Numbered from the stretch's first letter, positions 1-8,423 are shown. The stretch: 64,000 bases of DNA from Antarctobacter albus (GCF_900101505.1 NZ_FMZI01000002.1:186001-250000); one strand, 5' to 3'. Numbers and translations: made by a program. The notes: generated from the sequence alone by a model not told the origin.

Positions 1-219
1 GCGCGGGTCGACAAGGGTGATCCGGGCACCGTCCAGCCGCCGCACCAGGCGGTTGGCCAGAGCCGTGCCGCCGGCGCCCGCGCCGATGATGACGATCTTT
101 GCTTTGGTGGCGGTCTGGGCCTGCGCCCGCTCGGCGGTGCCCGCCGCGGCCAAGGCACCCGCCCCGGCGGCCAGCGTAAGGAACCCCCGGCGCGAGGGCT
201 TGAAAGGTGATTCTGTCAT
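1..219 (-). CDS. Tat-exported FAD flavoprotein, sulfide:quinone oxidoreductase / flavocytochrome c type (partial, N-terminus only)
   Basis: Only the first 73 codons are in the window; the gene runs off the left edge. The protein begins with a twin-arginine signal (SRRGFLT near residues 9-15, then an Ala/Gly-rich stretch ending in AQA), so it is predicted to be exported folded. The mature part opens with a Rossmann FAD-binding motif, KIVIIGAGAGG, and an acidic strand end (ITLVDP), as in sulfide:quinone oxidoreductases and the flavoprotein of flavocytochrome c sulfide dehydrogenase. The ATG has a strong Shine-Dalgarno (GGAGGAG) 5 bases upstream. A DsrE-like gene lies just upstream on the same strand, which fits sulfide or sulfur handling. 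The exact subfamily cannot be decided from the N-terminus; another periplasmic FAD oxidoreductase is possible. Confidence 0.7.
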   Translation of the reverse strand, partial: MTESPFKPSRRGFLTLAAGAGALAAAGTAERAQAQTATKAKIVIIGAGAGGTALANRLVRRLDGARITLVDPR

Positions 220-272
220 GTAGCTCCTCCGAGACATGTGCGGGATTTTGAATACAACGGCATGCCGTGACA

Positions 273-286
273 TTGACTCAGGTCAA
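273..286. promoter_or_regulatory. FNR-type box upstream of the flavoprotein gene
   Basis: The sequence TTGACTCAGGTCAA is a perfect 5-4-5 dyad matching the alphaproteobacterial FnrL/FNR consensus TTGAY-N4-RTCAA. It lies 54 bases before the flavoprotein ATG and between that gene and the dsrE-like gene, both on the minus strand. That spacing suits activation under low oxygen. Binding is inferred from sequence only. Confidence 0.6.
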
Positions 287-383
287 GAAAGTTGAATGTG
301 TGAGGCTGGTTTTCGCGGGCAATCCGGTCATGAAAACGGGTCCGAACGGCAGGGTCCGGACCCGACCAGTGCAGGGCGCGGGT

Positions 384-824
384 TCAGTAGCTGGCCACGC
401 GGGCATTGGGCGCCATGATCGCGGCGGCCATCGTGCCGGGGTCGGCCACGGTCACGCCGTCCAGCAGAACCTCGGCGGTTGCGCCCTTGCCGGGCAGGTA
501 GATGGCGCAGACTTCGACCTTGGTGTTCGGCTTGGACATGATCATCTGCATCAGCCCCTGGGGCGACATGCCCTTGGGCGGCTGTGCTGCGGTGGCGCTG
601 TCGGGTGCGTCCTTCAGCGCGATGTCCGCGGCCGGACCGCAGAGCAGGACATGGGCGGATTTGCCCTGACCCAGGGCCTGCATGGTCAGCACCATCGCCA
701 TCAGTTGCGTCTGGGGCTCGGGCGCGGTCAGCACGGTGACCAGCGTAACGGGCGCCTCCTGGGCGGCAGCAGGCAAGCCGAGGGTGGCAACGGCCAGCAT
801 GGCCGCAGTGAAAAGGGTCTTCAT
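384..824 (-). CDS. Periplasmic DsrE-family protein
   Basis: A 146-residue protein with a Sec signal peptide (MKTLFTAAMLAVATLGLPAAAQ, cleavage after about residue 21). The mature part resembles the DsrE/DsrF-like fold: a strand and helix with a VLLCGPAAD motif, then a C-terminal segment with VEVCAIYLPGK. It holds two cysteines, one in each of those motifs. DsrE-like proteins carry or relay sulfur as thiol or persulfide; exported forms are often found beside sulfide-oxidising flavoproteins. The ATG follows a GGAGG Shine-Dalgarno. The gene lies between cydX and a sulfide-type flavoprotein on the same strand. I infer a role in periplasmic sulfur handling; the substrate is unknown. Confidence 0.65.
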   Translation of the reverse strand: MKTLFTAAMLAVATLGLPAAAQEAPVTLVTVLTAPEPQTQLMAMVLTMQALGQGKSAHVLLCGPAADIALKDAPDSATAAQPPKGMSPQGLMQMIMSKPNTKVEVCAIYLPGKGATAEVLLDGVTVADPGTMAAAIMAPNARVASY

Positions 825-855
825 GAGACCTCCTGTCGGGTTTGAGAGAGTGGGG

Positions 856-921
856 ACCGGGGCAGGCCGGGTTGACCCGCCCCGGTGGGGAAATCCGCCG
901 CCGGGACGATTGACGGCGGAT
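856..921 (-). terminator. Two GC hairpins after cydX, possible weak terminator
   Basis: Two inverted repeats follow the cydX stop on the minus strand. One pairs 914-921 with 893-900 (8 bp) and is followed by only three T. The other pairs 856-863 with 879-886 (8 bp) with an inner CGGG/CCCG pairing. Neither has a long T-tract, so partial termination or an mRNA 3' end is more likely than a strong stop. Confidence 0.3.
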
Positions 922-928
922 GTCTGGA

Positions 929-1066
929 TCAGTGGTCGTGGTCACCCACGGGGCAGTCGCCCTCTTCGGTGAAACAGGCGTCGGTGCGCAATTCCAGCCA
1001 CATCGCGTTCAACACGGCAAAGGCGGCGGCCAAAGGCAGGCCGAGAAGCCAGGCGAAATACCACAT
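929..1066 (-). CDS. cydX: Cytochrome bd oxidase small subunit CydX
   Basis: A 45-residue protein starting MWYFAWLLGLPLAAAFAVLN. It is one transmembrane helix followed by a short acidic, His/Asp-rich tail ending GDHDH. The MWYFAW-hydrophobic-NAMW pattern is typical of CydX/YbgT, which stabilises the heme cluster of cytochrome bd. It starts 12 bases after the cydB stop and is translated on the same strand, as in other cydABX operons. The start ATG is preceded by GGAG within GAAGGAGAAAACAC. The gene is short enough to be missed by automated callers, but family, position and length all agree. Confidence 0.9.
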   Translation of the reverse strand: MWYFAWLLGLPLAAAFAVLNAMWLELRTDACFTEEGDCPVGDHDH

Positions 1067-1078
1067 GTGTTTTCTCCT

Positions 1079-2242
1079 TCAGTAGACGGTGTCGGAATTG
1101 CCGGTGACGTCATCCTCGGTGACCTTGCCCCAGAGCACCCTGTAGACCCAGGCGGTGTACATGAGGATCAGCGGCATGAAGATTGCGGTGACCACCAGCA
1201 TGATGAACAGCGTCTGGTGCGAGCTGGAGGCGTCCCAGACCGTCAGCGAACTGTTCGGGTCCACGGTCGACGGCAGGATGAAGGGGAACATGGTCAGCCC
1301 GACAGAGGCGATGATCCCGGTGATCCCCAGCTTGGACCAGAGCAGAGTCGTGACCTCGCGGCCCGAGACCAGCCCGCGCAGGGTCAGGGCGATGCCGAGA
1401 AAGCCCATGAGTGGGGCAACCGCGATCCAGGGGCGTTCGGCATAGGCGGACAGCCAGCTGCCGCCATGCGTGACCTGTGAATAGAGCGGGTTGGACGGGC
1501 CGTTGGGTGTGACCTCGTTTGCAAAGGCAAAGCCGTCGATCCCCAGGGCCAGCCAGAGCCCCGCCAGCGCATAGCCCCCGGCCGCGACCATTCCGGCGAT
1601 CACGCCGAACCGGCGCGCGCGGGCGGCCACCAGCCCCTGGGTCTTGAGGTTCAGCCAGGCCGCGCCATGCATGAGCAGCATCGAGATCGAGACCACGCCC
1701 GCCAGCAGCGCGAAGGGACGCAGGAGGCCCAGGAACTTGACCGCGAAATTGCCGTCATACATCGGCATCAGGTCCTCGGTCAGGTGAAAGGGCACACCCA
1801 AGAGCACGTTGCCCACGGCCACGCCGAACAGCAGGGCCGGGACCGCTCCGCCCGCGAAAAGCGCCCAGTCCCAGCGCGCGCGCCAGGCCGCACCGTCGCG
1901 CTTGGAGCGGTACTTGAAGGCCACGGGCCGGACGATCAGCGCCGCCAGCACGACGAACATCGCCAGGTAGAAGCCCGAGAAGGAGACCGCGTAGAGCGGT
2001 GGCCAGGCGGCAAAGATCGCGCCGCCGCCCAGGATGAACCAGACCTGGTTGCCTTCCCAGACCGGACCCACGGTGTTGATGACAACGCGCCGTTCCACGT
2101 CGGTCTTCGCCACGAAGGGCAGCAGCGCGCCAACCCCCATGTCGAAGCCGTCGGTCAGGGCAAAGCCGATCAGCAGAACCCCCAGCAGCGCCCACCAGAT
2201 CACGCGCAGCGTGTCGAAGTCGATCATCTCGAACAGGATCAT
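1079..2242 (-). CDS. cydB: Cytochrome bd ubiquinol oxidase subunit II
   Basis: Predicted 387-residue integral membrane protein, the smaller catalytic subunit of the cytochrome bd quinol oxidase in the inner membrane. The N-terminus (MILFEMIDFDTLRVIWWALL, then GFALTDGFDMGVG) is the conserved CydB start, including the acidic DGFD segment. About eight or nine hydrophobic helices follow. The ATG at 2242 has a GGCGGAG Shine-Dalgarno; a GTG at 2251 overlapping the cydA stop is an alternative. It is tightly linked to cydA, implying translational coupling. Length matches the family. Confidence 0.95.
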   Translation of the reverse strand: MILFEMIDFDTLRVIWWALLGVLLIGFALTDGFDMGVGALLPFVAKTDVERRVVINTVGPVWEGNQVWFILGGGAIFAAWPPLYAVSFSGFYLAMFVVLAALIVRPVAFKYRSKRDGAAWRARWDWALFAGGAVPALLFGVAVGNVLLGVPFHLTEDLMPMYDGNFAVKFLGLLRPFALLAGVVSISMLLMHGAAWLNLKTQGLVAARARRFGVIAGMVAAGGYALAGLWLALGIDGFAFANEVTPNGPSNPLYSQVTHGGSWLSAYAERPWIAVAPLMGFLGIALTLRGLVSGREVTTLLWSKLGITGIIASVGLTMFPFILPSTVDPNSSLTVWDASSSHQTLFIMLVVTAIFMPLILMYTAWVYRVLWGKVTEDDVTGNSDTVY

Positions 2243-2247
2243 GTCTT

Positions 2248-3858
2248 TCACTCCGCCGGATTTGCAAAGGGACCCTGGCCGTCATGCGTGCGCAGACGGT
2301 GGATATGACGTTCCTGCCAGGCCTCGGTTTCGGCCACGTCCTGGAACGGACCCTTGCGGATGTATTTCACCATCAGGCTCATCTCGATCACGAAGAGCAC
2401 CGTGTAGAAGATCACGAAGCCCGCGAGCGAGATCAGCAGGTCGGCCACGCTCAGGTGACTGACCGAGAGCGCCGTCGGCAGCACCCCGTCCACGGTCCAG
2501 GGCTGACGGCCGAACTCGGCCACGAACCAGCCCAGCTCTGCCGCGATCCAGGGTGTCGGGATGATGGCGACCGCGGCATAAAGCGACCAGCGCGGGAACT
2601 GCATCCGCCGGAAAGAGGCCCGGTAGAAGAAATACAGCATCACCGCGATAAAGCTGAAGCCAAGCGCCACCATGATCCGGAAGGCCCAGAACAGCGGACC
2701 GACGCCCGGGACCGTGTCATTTGCGGCCTGCTTGATCTGCGCCTCCGTCGCCTCTCGGGGATCGTCGACATAGCGTTTCAGGAGAAGGGCAAAGCCCAGG
2801 TTCTCGGAATGCGCCTCGAAGGTGGCGCGCAGCTCTGGCGAGGTCGCGTCGCGTTCCGCGCGGATGGTCATCAGCGCGTCATAGGCGATCAGGCCGTCGC
2901 GGATGCGCAGCTCGGCCTCGTCCACCAGGTCGTTGATACCGGGGATCTCCTGCGTCAGGCTGCGGGTGCCGATCAGGCCCATGACCCAGGGGATTTCCAC
3001 GGCGTAATGGGTCTCGCGCGCCTCCTTGTCGGGAAATCCGATGGCGGTGAAGGGGGCGGGCGCCTCATGCGTCTCCCACATCGCCTCGATGGCGGCGAGC
3101 TTCATCTTTTGCGTGTGACTGGCCGAGTAGCCGGATTCGTCCCCCAGCACGACGACAGACAGCGCCGATGCGAGGCCAAAGGCCGAGGCCACGGCGATCG
3201 ACCGGCGGGCGAGGTCCTTGTGCCTCTCCTGCAGCAGGTAGAGCGCCGAGACGCCCATCACGAAGACGCTGGCCGTGACATAGCCCGCGCTGACGGTGTG
3301 GACGAACTTGGCCTGTGCCACCTCGTTGAAGACCACGTCGAAGAAGGAGGTCATCTCCATCCGCATGGTCTCGGGGTTGAAGGCGGCACCGACCGGGTTC
3401 TGCATCCAACCGTTGGCGATCAGGATCCAGAGCGCGGAGAAATTCGAACCGATGGCCACCAGCCAGGCGACAACCATGTGCTGCACCTTGCTGAGCTTGT
3501 CCCAGCCGAAGAAGAACAGCCCGACGAATGTCGCCTCCAGGAAGAAGGCCATGAGCCCCTCGATCGCCAGCGGCGCGCCGAAGATGTCGCCGACGTAGTG
3601 GCTGTAGTAGCTCCAGTTCATGCCGAACTGGAATTCCATCGTGATGCCGGTTGCGACGCCGAGGGCAAAGTTGATCCCGAACAGCATGCCCCAGAATTTC
3701 GTCATCTGCCGCCAGATGGGGCGGTTCGTCATGACGTAGACGGTCTCCATGATCGCGACGAGGATCGACAGGCCCAGCGTCAGCGGTACGAAGAGAAAGT
3801 GATACATGGCCGTCATCGCAAATTGCAGGCGCGACAGCTCGACCAGTCCGATCTCCAT
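2248..3858 (-). CDS. cydA: Cytochrome bd ubiquinol oxidase subunit I
   Basis: 536-residue catalytic subunit that oxidises quinol and reduces O2 to water at high affinity. The three heme ligands known from the family are present: His20 and His187 for the b595 and b558 hemes, and Met396 in FRIMVALG. Membrane acidic residues Glu100 and Glu108 are kept. The quinol-binding Q-loop region (residues about 240-310, with GYSASHTQKMK and GLIGTRS) is of the short type. First gene of cydABX, with an FNR box 86 bases upstream of the ATG, so low oxygen should raise expression. Bd oxidases resist sulfide and NO, which fits the sulfide-type and NsrR-type neighbours. Confidence 0.97.
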   Translation of the reverse strand: MEIGLVELSRLQFAMTAMYHFLFVPLTLGLSILVAIMETVYVMTNRPIWRQMTKFWGMLFGINFALGVATGITMEFQFGMNWSYYSHYVGDIFGAPLAIEGLMAFFLEATFVGLFFFGWDKLSKVQHMVVAWLVAIGSNFSALWILIANGWMQNPVGAAFNPETMRMEMTSFFDVVFNEVAQAKFVHTVSAGYVTASVFVMGVSALYLLQERHKDLARRSIAVASAFGLASALSVVVLGDESGYSASHTQKMKLAAIEAMWETHEAPAPFTAIGFPDKEARETHYAVEIPWVMGLIGTRSLTQEIPGINDLVDEAELRIRDGLIAYDALMTIRAERDATSPELRATFEAHSENLGFALLLKRYVDDPREATEAQIKQAANDTVPGVGPLFWAFRIMVALGFSFIAVMLYFFYRASFRRMQFPRWSLYAAVAIIPTPWIAAELGWFVAEFGRQPWTVDGVLPTALSVSHLSVADLLISLAGFVIFYTVLFVIEMSLMVKYIRKGPFQDVAETEAWQERHIHRLRTHDGQGPFANPAE

Positions 3859-3943
3859 GATTGGGCTCCCTTGAGCTTTGCAGGTAATTCCGCATCCATG
3901 ACACGGATTATCGGCAGTTATATTCCTTATGTGCTATGTGTTG

Positions 3944-3957
3944 TTGATCTGGATCAA
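3944..3957. promoter_or_regulatory. FNR box upstream of cydA
   Basis: TTGATCTGGATCAA is an exact match to the canonical FNR consensus TTGAT-N4-ATCAA. It lies in the 156-base gap between the cydC stop and the cydA start, so cydABX appears to have its own oxygen-responsive promoter besides read-through from cydDC. Confidence 0.75.
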
Positions 3958-4014
3958 AAGTCGTATCACAAAAGCGGAATAAATTCGAGGGAGCGCCGAG
4001 TACAAGAAACTGCC

Positions 4015-5661
4015 TCAGGTTGTTGCGGTCAGCGGCACAAGGCGGTCTGCCTGATCGGTTTCTTCCGGGCGGTGCGCTGCCATCAGGATCGCCGTCCGGG
4101 GCAGGGCCCTGCGCAGGCCGGTCAGGACGGCGCGTGCCGTGGCACTGTCCAGCCCCTCGGTCGGTTCATCCAGCAGCAAGAGCGCGGGGCGCCGCAACAA
4201 CGCGCGGGCCAGGACCAGCCGTCGGGCCTCGCCCCCGGACAGGCCGGCGCCACGAAAGCCCAGCCTTGTTTTCAGCCCGGCCCGGTCGGCCAGGGTCCGG
4301 TCCAGGTGGACTGCCTGCAGGGCCTGCCATAGCGCATCCTCCGTGGCCTCTGGTGCGGCAAGACGCAGGTTCTCTGCCACCGTGCCCGCGATCAGCGCAT
4401 GGCGCTGTGGCACCATCGCGATATGTTGGTGCAGGGTCTCGTCGGGCAGGTCGGAGACGGGATGCCCGCCATATGTCACGCGGCCCTTGTCGGGGAGCAG
4501 TTGCCCGGCGGCCATCAGCAGAAGGGTGCTCTTGCCCCAGCCGCTGGGACCGGTCAGGGCCAGTGATTCGCCGGGGCCAAGCAGCAGATCGAGGGGCGCA
4601 AACAGCGGGGTGCCGTCGCCGCGCCGATAGGTAACCTGTTCCAGGCGTAGGATCGGGGTGTCGAGCGTCGCTTCGCGCTTGCCCTCCGGGTGTGCGACAA
4701 GGGCCGGGGCGACGCGGCGGGCGGCGGGGATCATGCGCCCGATCTCTGTCAGGGCACGGCGCACCGGGGCGACGGTTTCCCCCAGCGCCAGCGCGACGAA
4801 GATGCCGATGGCGGCCTCTGCGGGGGTGATGGTTCCGGTCTGAGCCAGCGAGGCGCCCATCCCCAGTGCCAGCGCGGTGATGCCCGCGCCGGTCAGGTCC
4901 AGTCCCAGACCCATGCGCCGTTCCAGCCCGTCCAGCCTGTCCTGTGCCGTGGCATGGCGGGAGATGGCCTCGGCCACATGAGCGCGCGCGGCCTGAAGCT
5001 GGCCAAAGATGGTCAGGTCCTCGCGCGCGGTGACAAGGTCGATCATCCGGCTGCGCGTGGCCTGCATCGCGGCCTCGGCCCGGCGTGAGGACCTGCGCGC
5101 AAGCCTTTGCCCCACAAGGAAAACCAGGCTGGGCAGGATGGCATAGCCCAACCCGACCACCAGCGCGACCGCAGGATGCACCAGGACCCACAGTGCCAGC
5201 GCGGCCAGCGCGATGACCGCCATGCCGGCCAGCCCCGGCAGCAGCAGGCGCAGCGCCACGCCGTCCAGCGCGTCGATATCCGCCGTCACCCGGTTGATAA
5301 AGGCATTGGCGCGCAACCGTTCCAGCGCGCGATAGGGGCTGGTCAGTAATCCCTGCAACAGACGGACCCGCAGGCGGGACAGCGCGCGTAGGGTGGCATC
5401 ATGGGTCGCCAGCCGCTCGCCATAGCGCGCCGCCGTCCGCCCCAGCGCCAGGAAACGCACCATCGCCGAGGGGCCGAAGACGTTGAACACCGCACCGACC
5501 CCGGCAAGGCCTGCGGCCGCCGCGGCGGTGATGAACCAACCCGAGAGGCCCAGCAGAGCCACCCCCATCAAGAGCACCGTCACCGCCAGCGCAAAGCCGC
5601 GCAGGAAAGCGCGGCGCTCGCCTTGCAGCAGCAGGCGGGTGATGCGGAAGAGTGCCGTCAT
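4015..5661 (-). CDS. cydC: Heterodimeric ABC exporter subunit CydC
   Basis: 548-residue fused membrane and ATPase half-transporter. The N-terminal half (about residues 1-310) contains hydrophobic helices of the ABC exporter fold. The C-terminal ATPase has Walker A GPSGWGKST (371-379), signature LSGGEAR (474-480) and Walker B LLLLDEP (494-500). CydDC exports cysteine/glutathione thiols to the periplasm and is needed to assemble cytochrome bd. Its start overlaps the cydD stop by 4 bases (ATGA type), so the two are co-translated. It is placed immediately before cydA, the usual cydDCAB arrangement. Confidence 0.93.
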   Translation of the reverse strand: MTALFRITRLLLQGERRAFLRGFALAVTVLLMGVALLGLSGWFITAAAAAGLAGVGAVFNVFGPSAMVRFLALGRTAARYGERLATHDATLRALSRLRVRLLQGLLTSPYRALERLRANAFINRVTADIDALDGVALRLLLPGLAGMAVIALAALALWVLVHPAVALVVGLGYAILPSLVFLVGQRLARRSSRRAEAAMQATRSRMIDLVTAREDLTIFGQLQAARAHVAEAISRHATAQDRLDGLERRMGLGLDLTGAGITALALGMGASLAQTGTITPAEAAIGIFVALALGETVAPVRRALTEIGRMIPAARRVAPALVAHPEGKREATLDTPILRLEQVTYRRGDGTPLFAPLDLLLGPGESLALTGPSGWGKSTLLLMAAGQLLPDKGRVTYGGHPVSDLPDETLHQHIAMVPQRHALIAGTVAENLRLAAPEATEDALWQALQAVHLDRTLADRAGLKTRLGFRGAGLSGGEARRLVLARALLRRPALLLLDEPTEGLDSATARAVLTGLRRALPRTAILMAAHRPEETDQADRLVPLTATT

Positions 5662-7286
5662 GTACTGGCCTCCAGCACCAGGTTGCGCGCCATGCGCGAG
5701 GAGAGGCGCGGGTCATGGGTGGCCACGATCAGCGTGCCGCCCCGCGCGACAAAGCCCATCAACCCCTCGATCACGTCCCCGGCGGTTTGCGCGTCGAGAT
5801 CGGCGGTGGGTTCGTCGGCCAGCAGCACGTCCGGCGCCCCGTGCAGCGCCCGGGCCAGCATGACGCGCCGCGCCTCTCCGCCCGAAAGGCCCGCGCCGCG
5901 TTCGCCCAGGGGCGTCAGCGTGCCTCGGGGCAGGGCAGCGAGGACGGCGCCCAGCCGGGCACGGTCCAGCGTGTCCGGGTCCAGCGGGGCGCCGAAGGCG
6001 ATGTTGTGGCGCAATGAGCGGTTGAGGAAATGCGGGGCCTGCGGCATCCAGCCGATGCGCGACCGCCAGGCATCGGCGGTATCGTTTGTCAGCGTGCTCT
6101 CGCCAAGGTGGATCGCCCCGGTATCCGGGGCCTCCAACACGGCGAGCAGGCGCAAGAGAGTAGTCTTGCCCACGCCGCTGGGGCCGGTGATGGCGACACT
6201 CTCGCCCGGACCTATGGCCATGTCGGGCCAGGACAGCACACGGCCTTCGCGGGTCAGGGACAGGCCCTGCCAGCGCAGCCCGGCAAACCGGGGGGCAGTG
6301 TCATGCACCCCGCGCCCCAGCCTCTGCGGCCGGGTTTCCTCGCGCCAGTGGATCAGCTCATCCCTGACGGCATCGGCGGCGGCCTTGTCGTGCCAGGTGG
6401 TGGCAAGATCCCGCAAGGGTTGGAAAAACTCGGGCGCCAACAGCAGCAGGTAGAGCCCCGCGAAGGGCGCCAGAGGGGCGCCCCAGGTGCCCCAGGACAG
6501 CTCTCCCAGCAGGGAAAAGCCGACCCAGACCGCGATCATGGCGACGCCGAGGGCCGAAAACAGTTCCAGCACGGTAGAGGACAGGAAGGCGATCCGCAGC
6601 ACCGCCATCGTCCGATGGCGCAGCTCCTCCGAGGCCTCGGCGAACCCATCTACCACGGCGTCGCCCGCTCCGATCAGGCTCAGGTCGGAGAGGGCGGCCA
6701 GCCGGTCGGCCAGAAGGTCGCTCAGGGCGCCGATCTCTCCCATCTGGCGGGCGCTGGCCTCTTTCGCGGCCCAGCCGACCAGTGCCATGAAAAGGGGGAT
6801 CAGCGGACCCGCCATCAGCAACACAAGTGCCACGGCCCAACTGTGCCAGGCGGCGATGCCCAGGATAAGCAGCGGCACGACGGTCGCGCGCAGGCGGGCA
6901 GGGCGATAGCGCAGGGCATAGGGGCGCAGTGCCTCCAGCTTTTCGGTGAGCAGGGCAGCAATGGCCCCGGCGCCGCCGCTGCGCGATGGCGCGGCAGCGG
7001 CGGTTTCGACCGTCAGGATCTCCGCCCTCAGGGCGTCAATCTGGGCCGAGGCCGCGCCTGACAACATGCCCTGCGCTGCCATGTCCAGCAACCCGCGCAG
7101 GCCCGCCAGGGCCAGGAAACCCAGCGCGACCCAGAGCGGCGACAGCCCATCCGACCCGGTCAGCAGGTCGGCGAGCACGCGGGCGATCAGCACGGCCTGA
7201 ACCGGCCAGACCAGCGCCGCGCCCAGCGAAAGCATTGCGCCGATGCGGCTGGACCGCTCGGCCCTTGTCCTGGAATCCTGAGTCAT
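5658..7286 (-). CDS. cydD: Heterodimeric ABC exporter subunit CydD
   Basis: About 542 residues: six-helix exporter domain (about 1-310) and an ATPase domain with Walker A GPSGVGKTT (368-376), signature LSGGEAR (467-473) and Walker B VLLADEP (487-493). It pairs with CydC to form the thiol exporter required for bd oxidase maturation. Start is uncertain: ATG at 7286 is chosen, with GTG at 7292 in frame; neither has a clear Shine-Dalgarno. It is the first gene of the cydDCABX run, divergent from the NsrR-type regulator, with a near-consensus FNR box in the shared promoter region. Confidence 0.92.
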   Translation of the reverse strand: MTQDSRTRAERSSRIGAMLSLGAALVWPVQAVLIARVLADLLTGSDGLSPLWVALGFLALAGLRGLLDMAAQGMLSGAASAQIDALRAEILTVETAAAAPSRSGGAGAIAALLTEKLEALRPYALRYRPARLRATVVPLLILGIAAWHSWAVALVLLMAGPLIPLFMALVGWAAKEASARQMGEIGALSDLLADRLAALSDLSLIGAGDAVVDGFAEASEELRHRTMAVLRIAFLSSTVLELFSALGVAMIAVWVGFSLLGELSWGTWGAPLAPFAGLYLLLLAPEFFQPLRDLATTWHDKAAADAVRDELIHWREETRPQRLGRGVHDTAPRFAGLRWQGLSLTREGRVLSWPDMAIGPGESVAITGPSGVGKTTLLRLLAVLEAPDTGAIHLGESTLTNDTADAWRSRIGWMPQAPHFLNRSLRHNIAFGAPLDPDTLDRARLGAVLAALPRGTLTPLGERGAGLSGGEARRVMLARALHGAPDVLLADEPTADLDAQTAGDVIEGLMGFVARGGTLIVATHDPRLSSRMARNLVLEAST

Positions 7287-7342
7287 GCGCACGCATTTCG
7301 TACCGTTTCAGCCCGCCCTAGCGCATCAAAGAGGTGGAAGAC

Positions 7343-7356
7343 CTGATCTGGATCAA
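7343..7356. promoter_or_regulatory. Near-consensus FNR box between cydD and the NsrR-type regulator
   Basis: CTGATCTGGATCAA differs from the FNR consensus only at the first base. It lies 57 bases before the cydD start and 54 bases before the divergent regulator gene. It shares the CTGG spacer with the cydA site, so one FNR-type protein may control both halves of the cyd cluster. Confidence 0.5.
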
Positions 7357-7409
7357 GGAAATCCACATCACGGGTACGGAATAATGGGAAGGCAAGGACG
7401 AGAGACAAG

Positions 7410-7883
7410 ATGCGCCTGACCATACGAACCAATCTTGCCGCGCGCGTGCTGATGTATTGCGCCGTCAACGCCAGCGAGCTGGTGCGGACTTCGGATATTG
7501 CGCGTGACTGCAACGCTTCTCTCAACCACGTGGCGCGGGTGGTGCAGCAATTGCAGGCCGAGGGGTTCATCGAGACGCTGCGCGGGCGCGCGGGCGGGCT
7601 GCGACTGGCGAAACCGGCGGACCGGATTTCGATCGGGGCTGTGTTCCGCCTGTTCGAGACCGACATCCCCTTTGCCGAGTGTTTCGATCCGGACAACAAC
7701 ACCTGTCCGCTGACCGGCGTCTGCCGGTTGCGCAACTATGTCATCCGCGCGCTCGAGGCGTTCTACCATGAACTGGACATGGTGACGCTGGATGACCTGG
7801 TGCGTGGAAACTGCGGGCTTGTCGACCTGCTGTCGGCGGGGCCGCAGCTGCCGGAAAATTGTTCCCGGGCCGGCAGGGCCTGA
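7410..7883 (+). CDS. nsrR: Rrf2-family regulator, NsrR type
   Basis: 157 residues with an N-terminal winged helix-turn-helix beginning MRLTIRTNLAARVLMYCA, the usual NsrR/Rrf2 opening. Three clustered cysteines lie in CFDPDNNTCPLTGVC, the iron-sulfur ligand loop of NsrR/IscR-like proteins. The ECF...NTCP...CRL context is NsrR-like rather than IscR-like; NsrR senses nitric oxide and represses NO-detoxification or respiratory genes. It is divergent from cydD, and cytochrome bd is an NO-tolerant oxidase, so local control of cyd is plausible. The target genes are inferred, not shown. Confidence 0.75.
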   Translation: MRLTIRTNLAARVLMYCAVNASELVRTSDIARDCNASLNHVARVVQQLQAEGFIETLRGRAGGLRLAKPADRISIGAVFRLFETDIPFAECFDPDNNTCPLTGVCRLRNYVIRALEAFYHELDMVTLDDLVRGNCGLVDLLSAGPQLPENCSRAGRA

Positions 7884-7919
7884 GGGGGACCGGATCAGGG
7901 CCGGGCGTGTAATCGGCCC

Positions 7920-8423
7920 TCAGTGATCCAGCGTGCGCTTGAGCTCTCCGGTGTCGAGAACGGGCGAGGCGTCGAGATCCTCGGCGTCCAGCATCGCGGC
8001 AACCCGTTCCAGGCTGGAAACCAGCATGGATTGCTCCCAGTCCTCCATTGCGTCGAACTTGCGTACGAAGCGCTGTTGCAGTGGGTCGGGCGCCTCGTCC
8101 AGTGTCTGGCGGCCCTTGGGGGTGATGTGAATGTTGGTCTGGCGTCGATCCTGTTCGGATTTCTCACGGACGACCATGCCCTGGCGCACCAGCTTGTCCA
8201 CCAGCGAGGTCACGGTGGCCTGCGACACGCGCATCCGGACAGAGATTTCCTTGGCCGTCGCGTGGCTGCGTTCAGAGATGATCTGAAGGACCCGGAACTG
8301 TACCGCCGTGATGCCGGATGTCTGTTTCAACTCGCGCCCGTAAAGCTCGGTCGCGCGCAGGATTCGGCGGATTGCGATCAGGCAGGTATCGACGCGGTCC
8401 ATCAGTGTTCCATTGATTAGCAT
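7920..8423 (-). CDS. ectR: MarR-family regulator of ectoine genes (EctR type)
   Basis: 167 residues. The MarR winged-helix core spans about residues 30-130, with VSQATVTSLVDKL as recognition helix and the wing KSEQDRRQTNIHIT. It is divergent from ectA, the position of the EctR repressor that controls ectoine synthesis by osmolarity in other proteobacteria. The ATG at 8423 sits inside a palindrome (8415-8430), suggesting autoregulation. An in-frame ATG seven codons later (MDRVD) is an alternative start. The EctR assignment rests on family and location. Confidence 0.8.
   Translation of the reverse strand: MLINGTLMDRVDTCLIAIRRILRATELYGRELKQTSGITAVQFRVLQIISERSHATAKEISVRMRVSQATVTSLVDKLVRQGMVVREKSEQDRRQTNIHITPKGRQTLDEAPDPLQQRFVRKFDAMEDWEQSMLVSSLERVAAMLDAEDLDASPVLDTGELKRTLDH

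Noticed and set aside
2284-4332. 682-codon open frame opposite cydA
   Set aside because: It mirrors cydA/cydC on the other strand, has a composition typical of antisense frames in high-GC DNA (many H, Q, R, D) and no recognisable motif.
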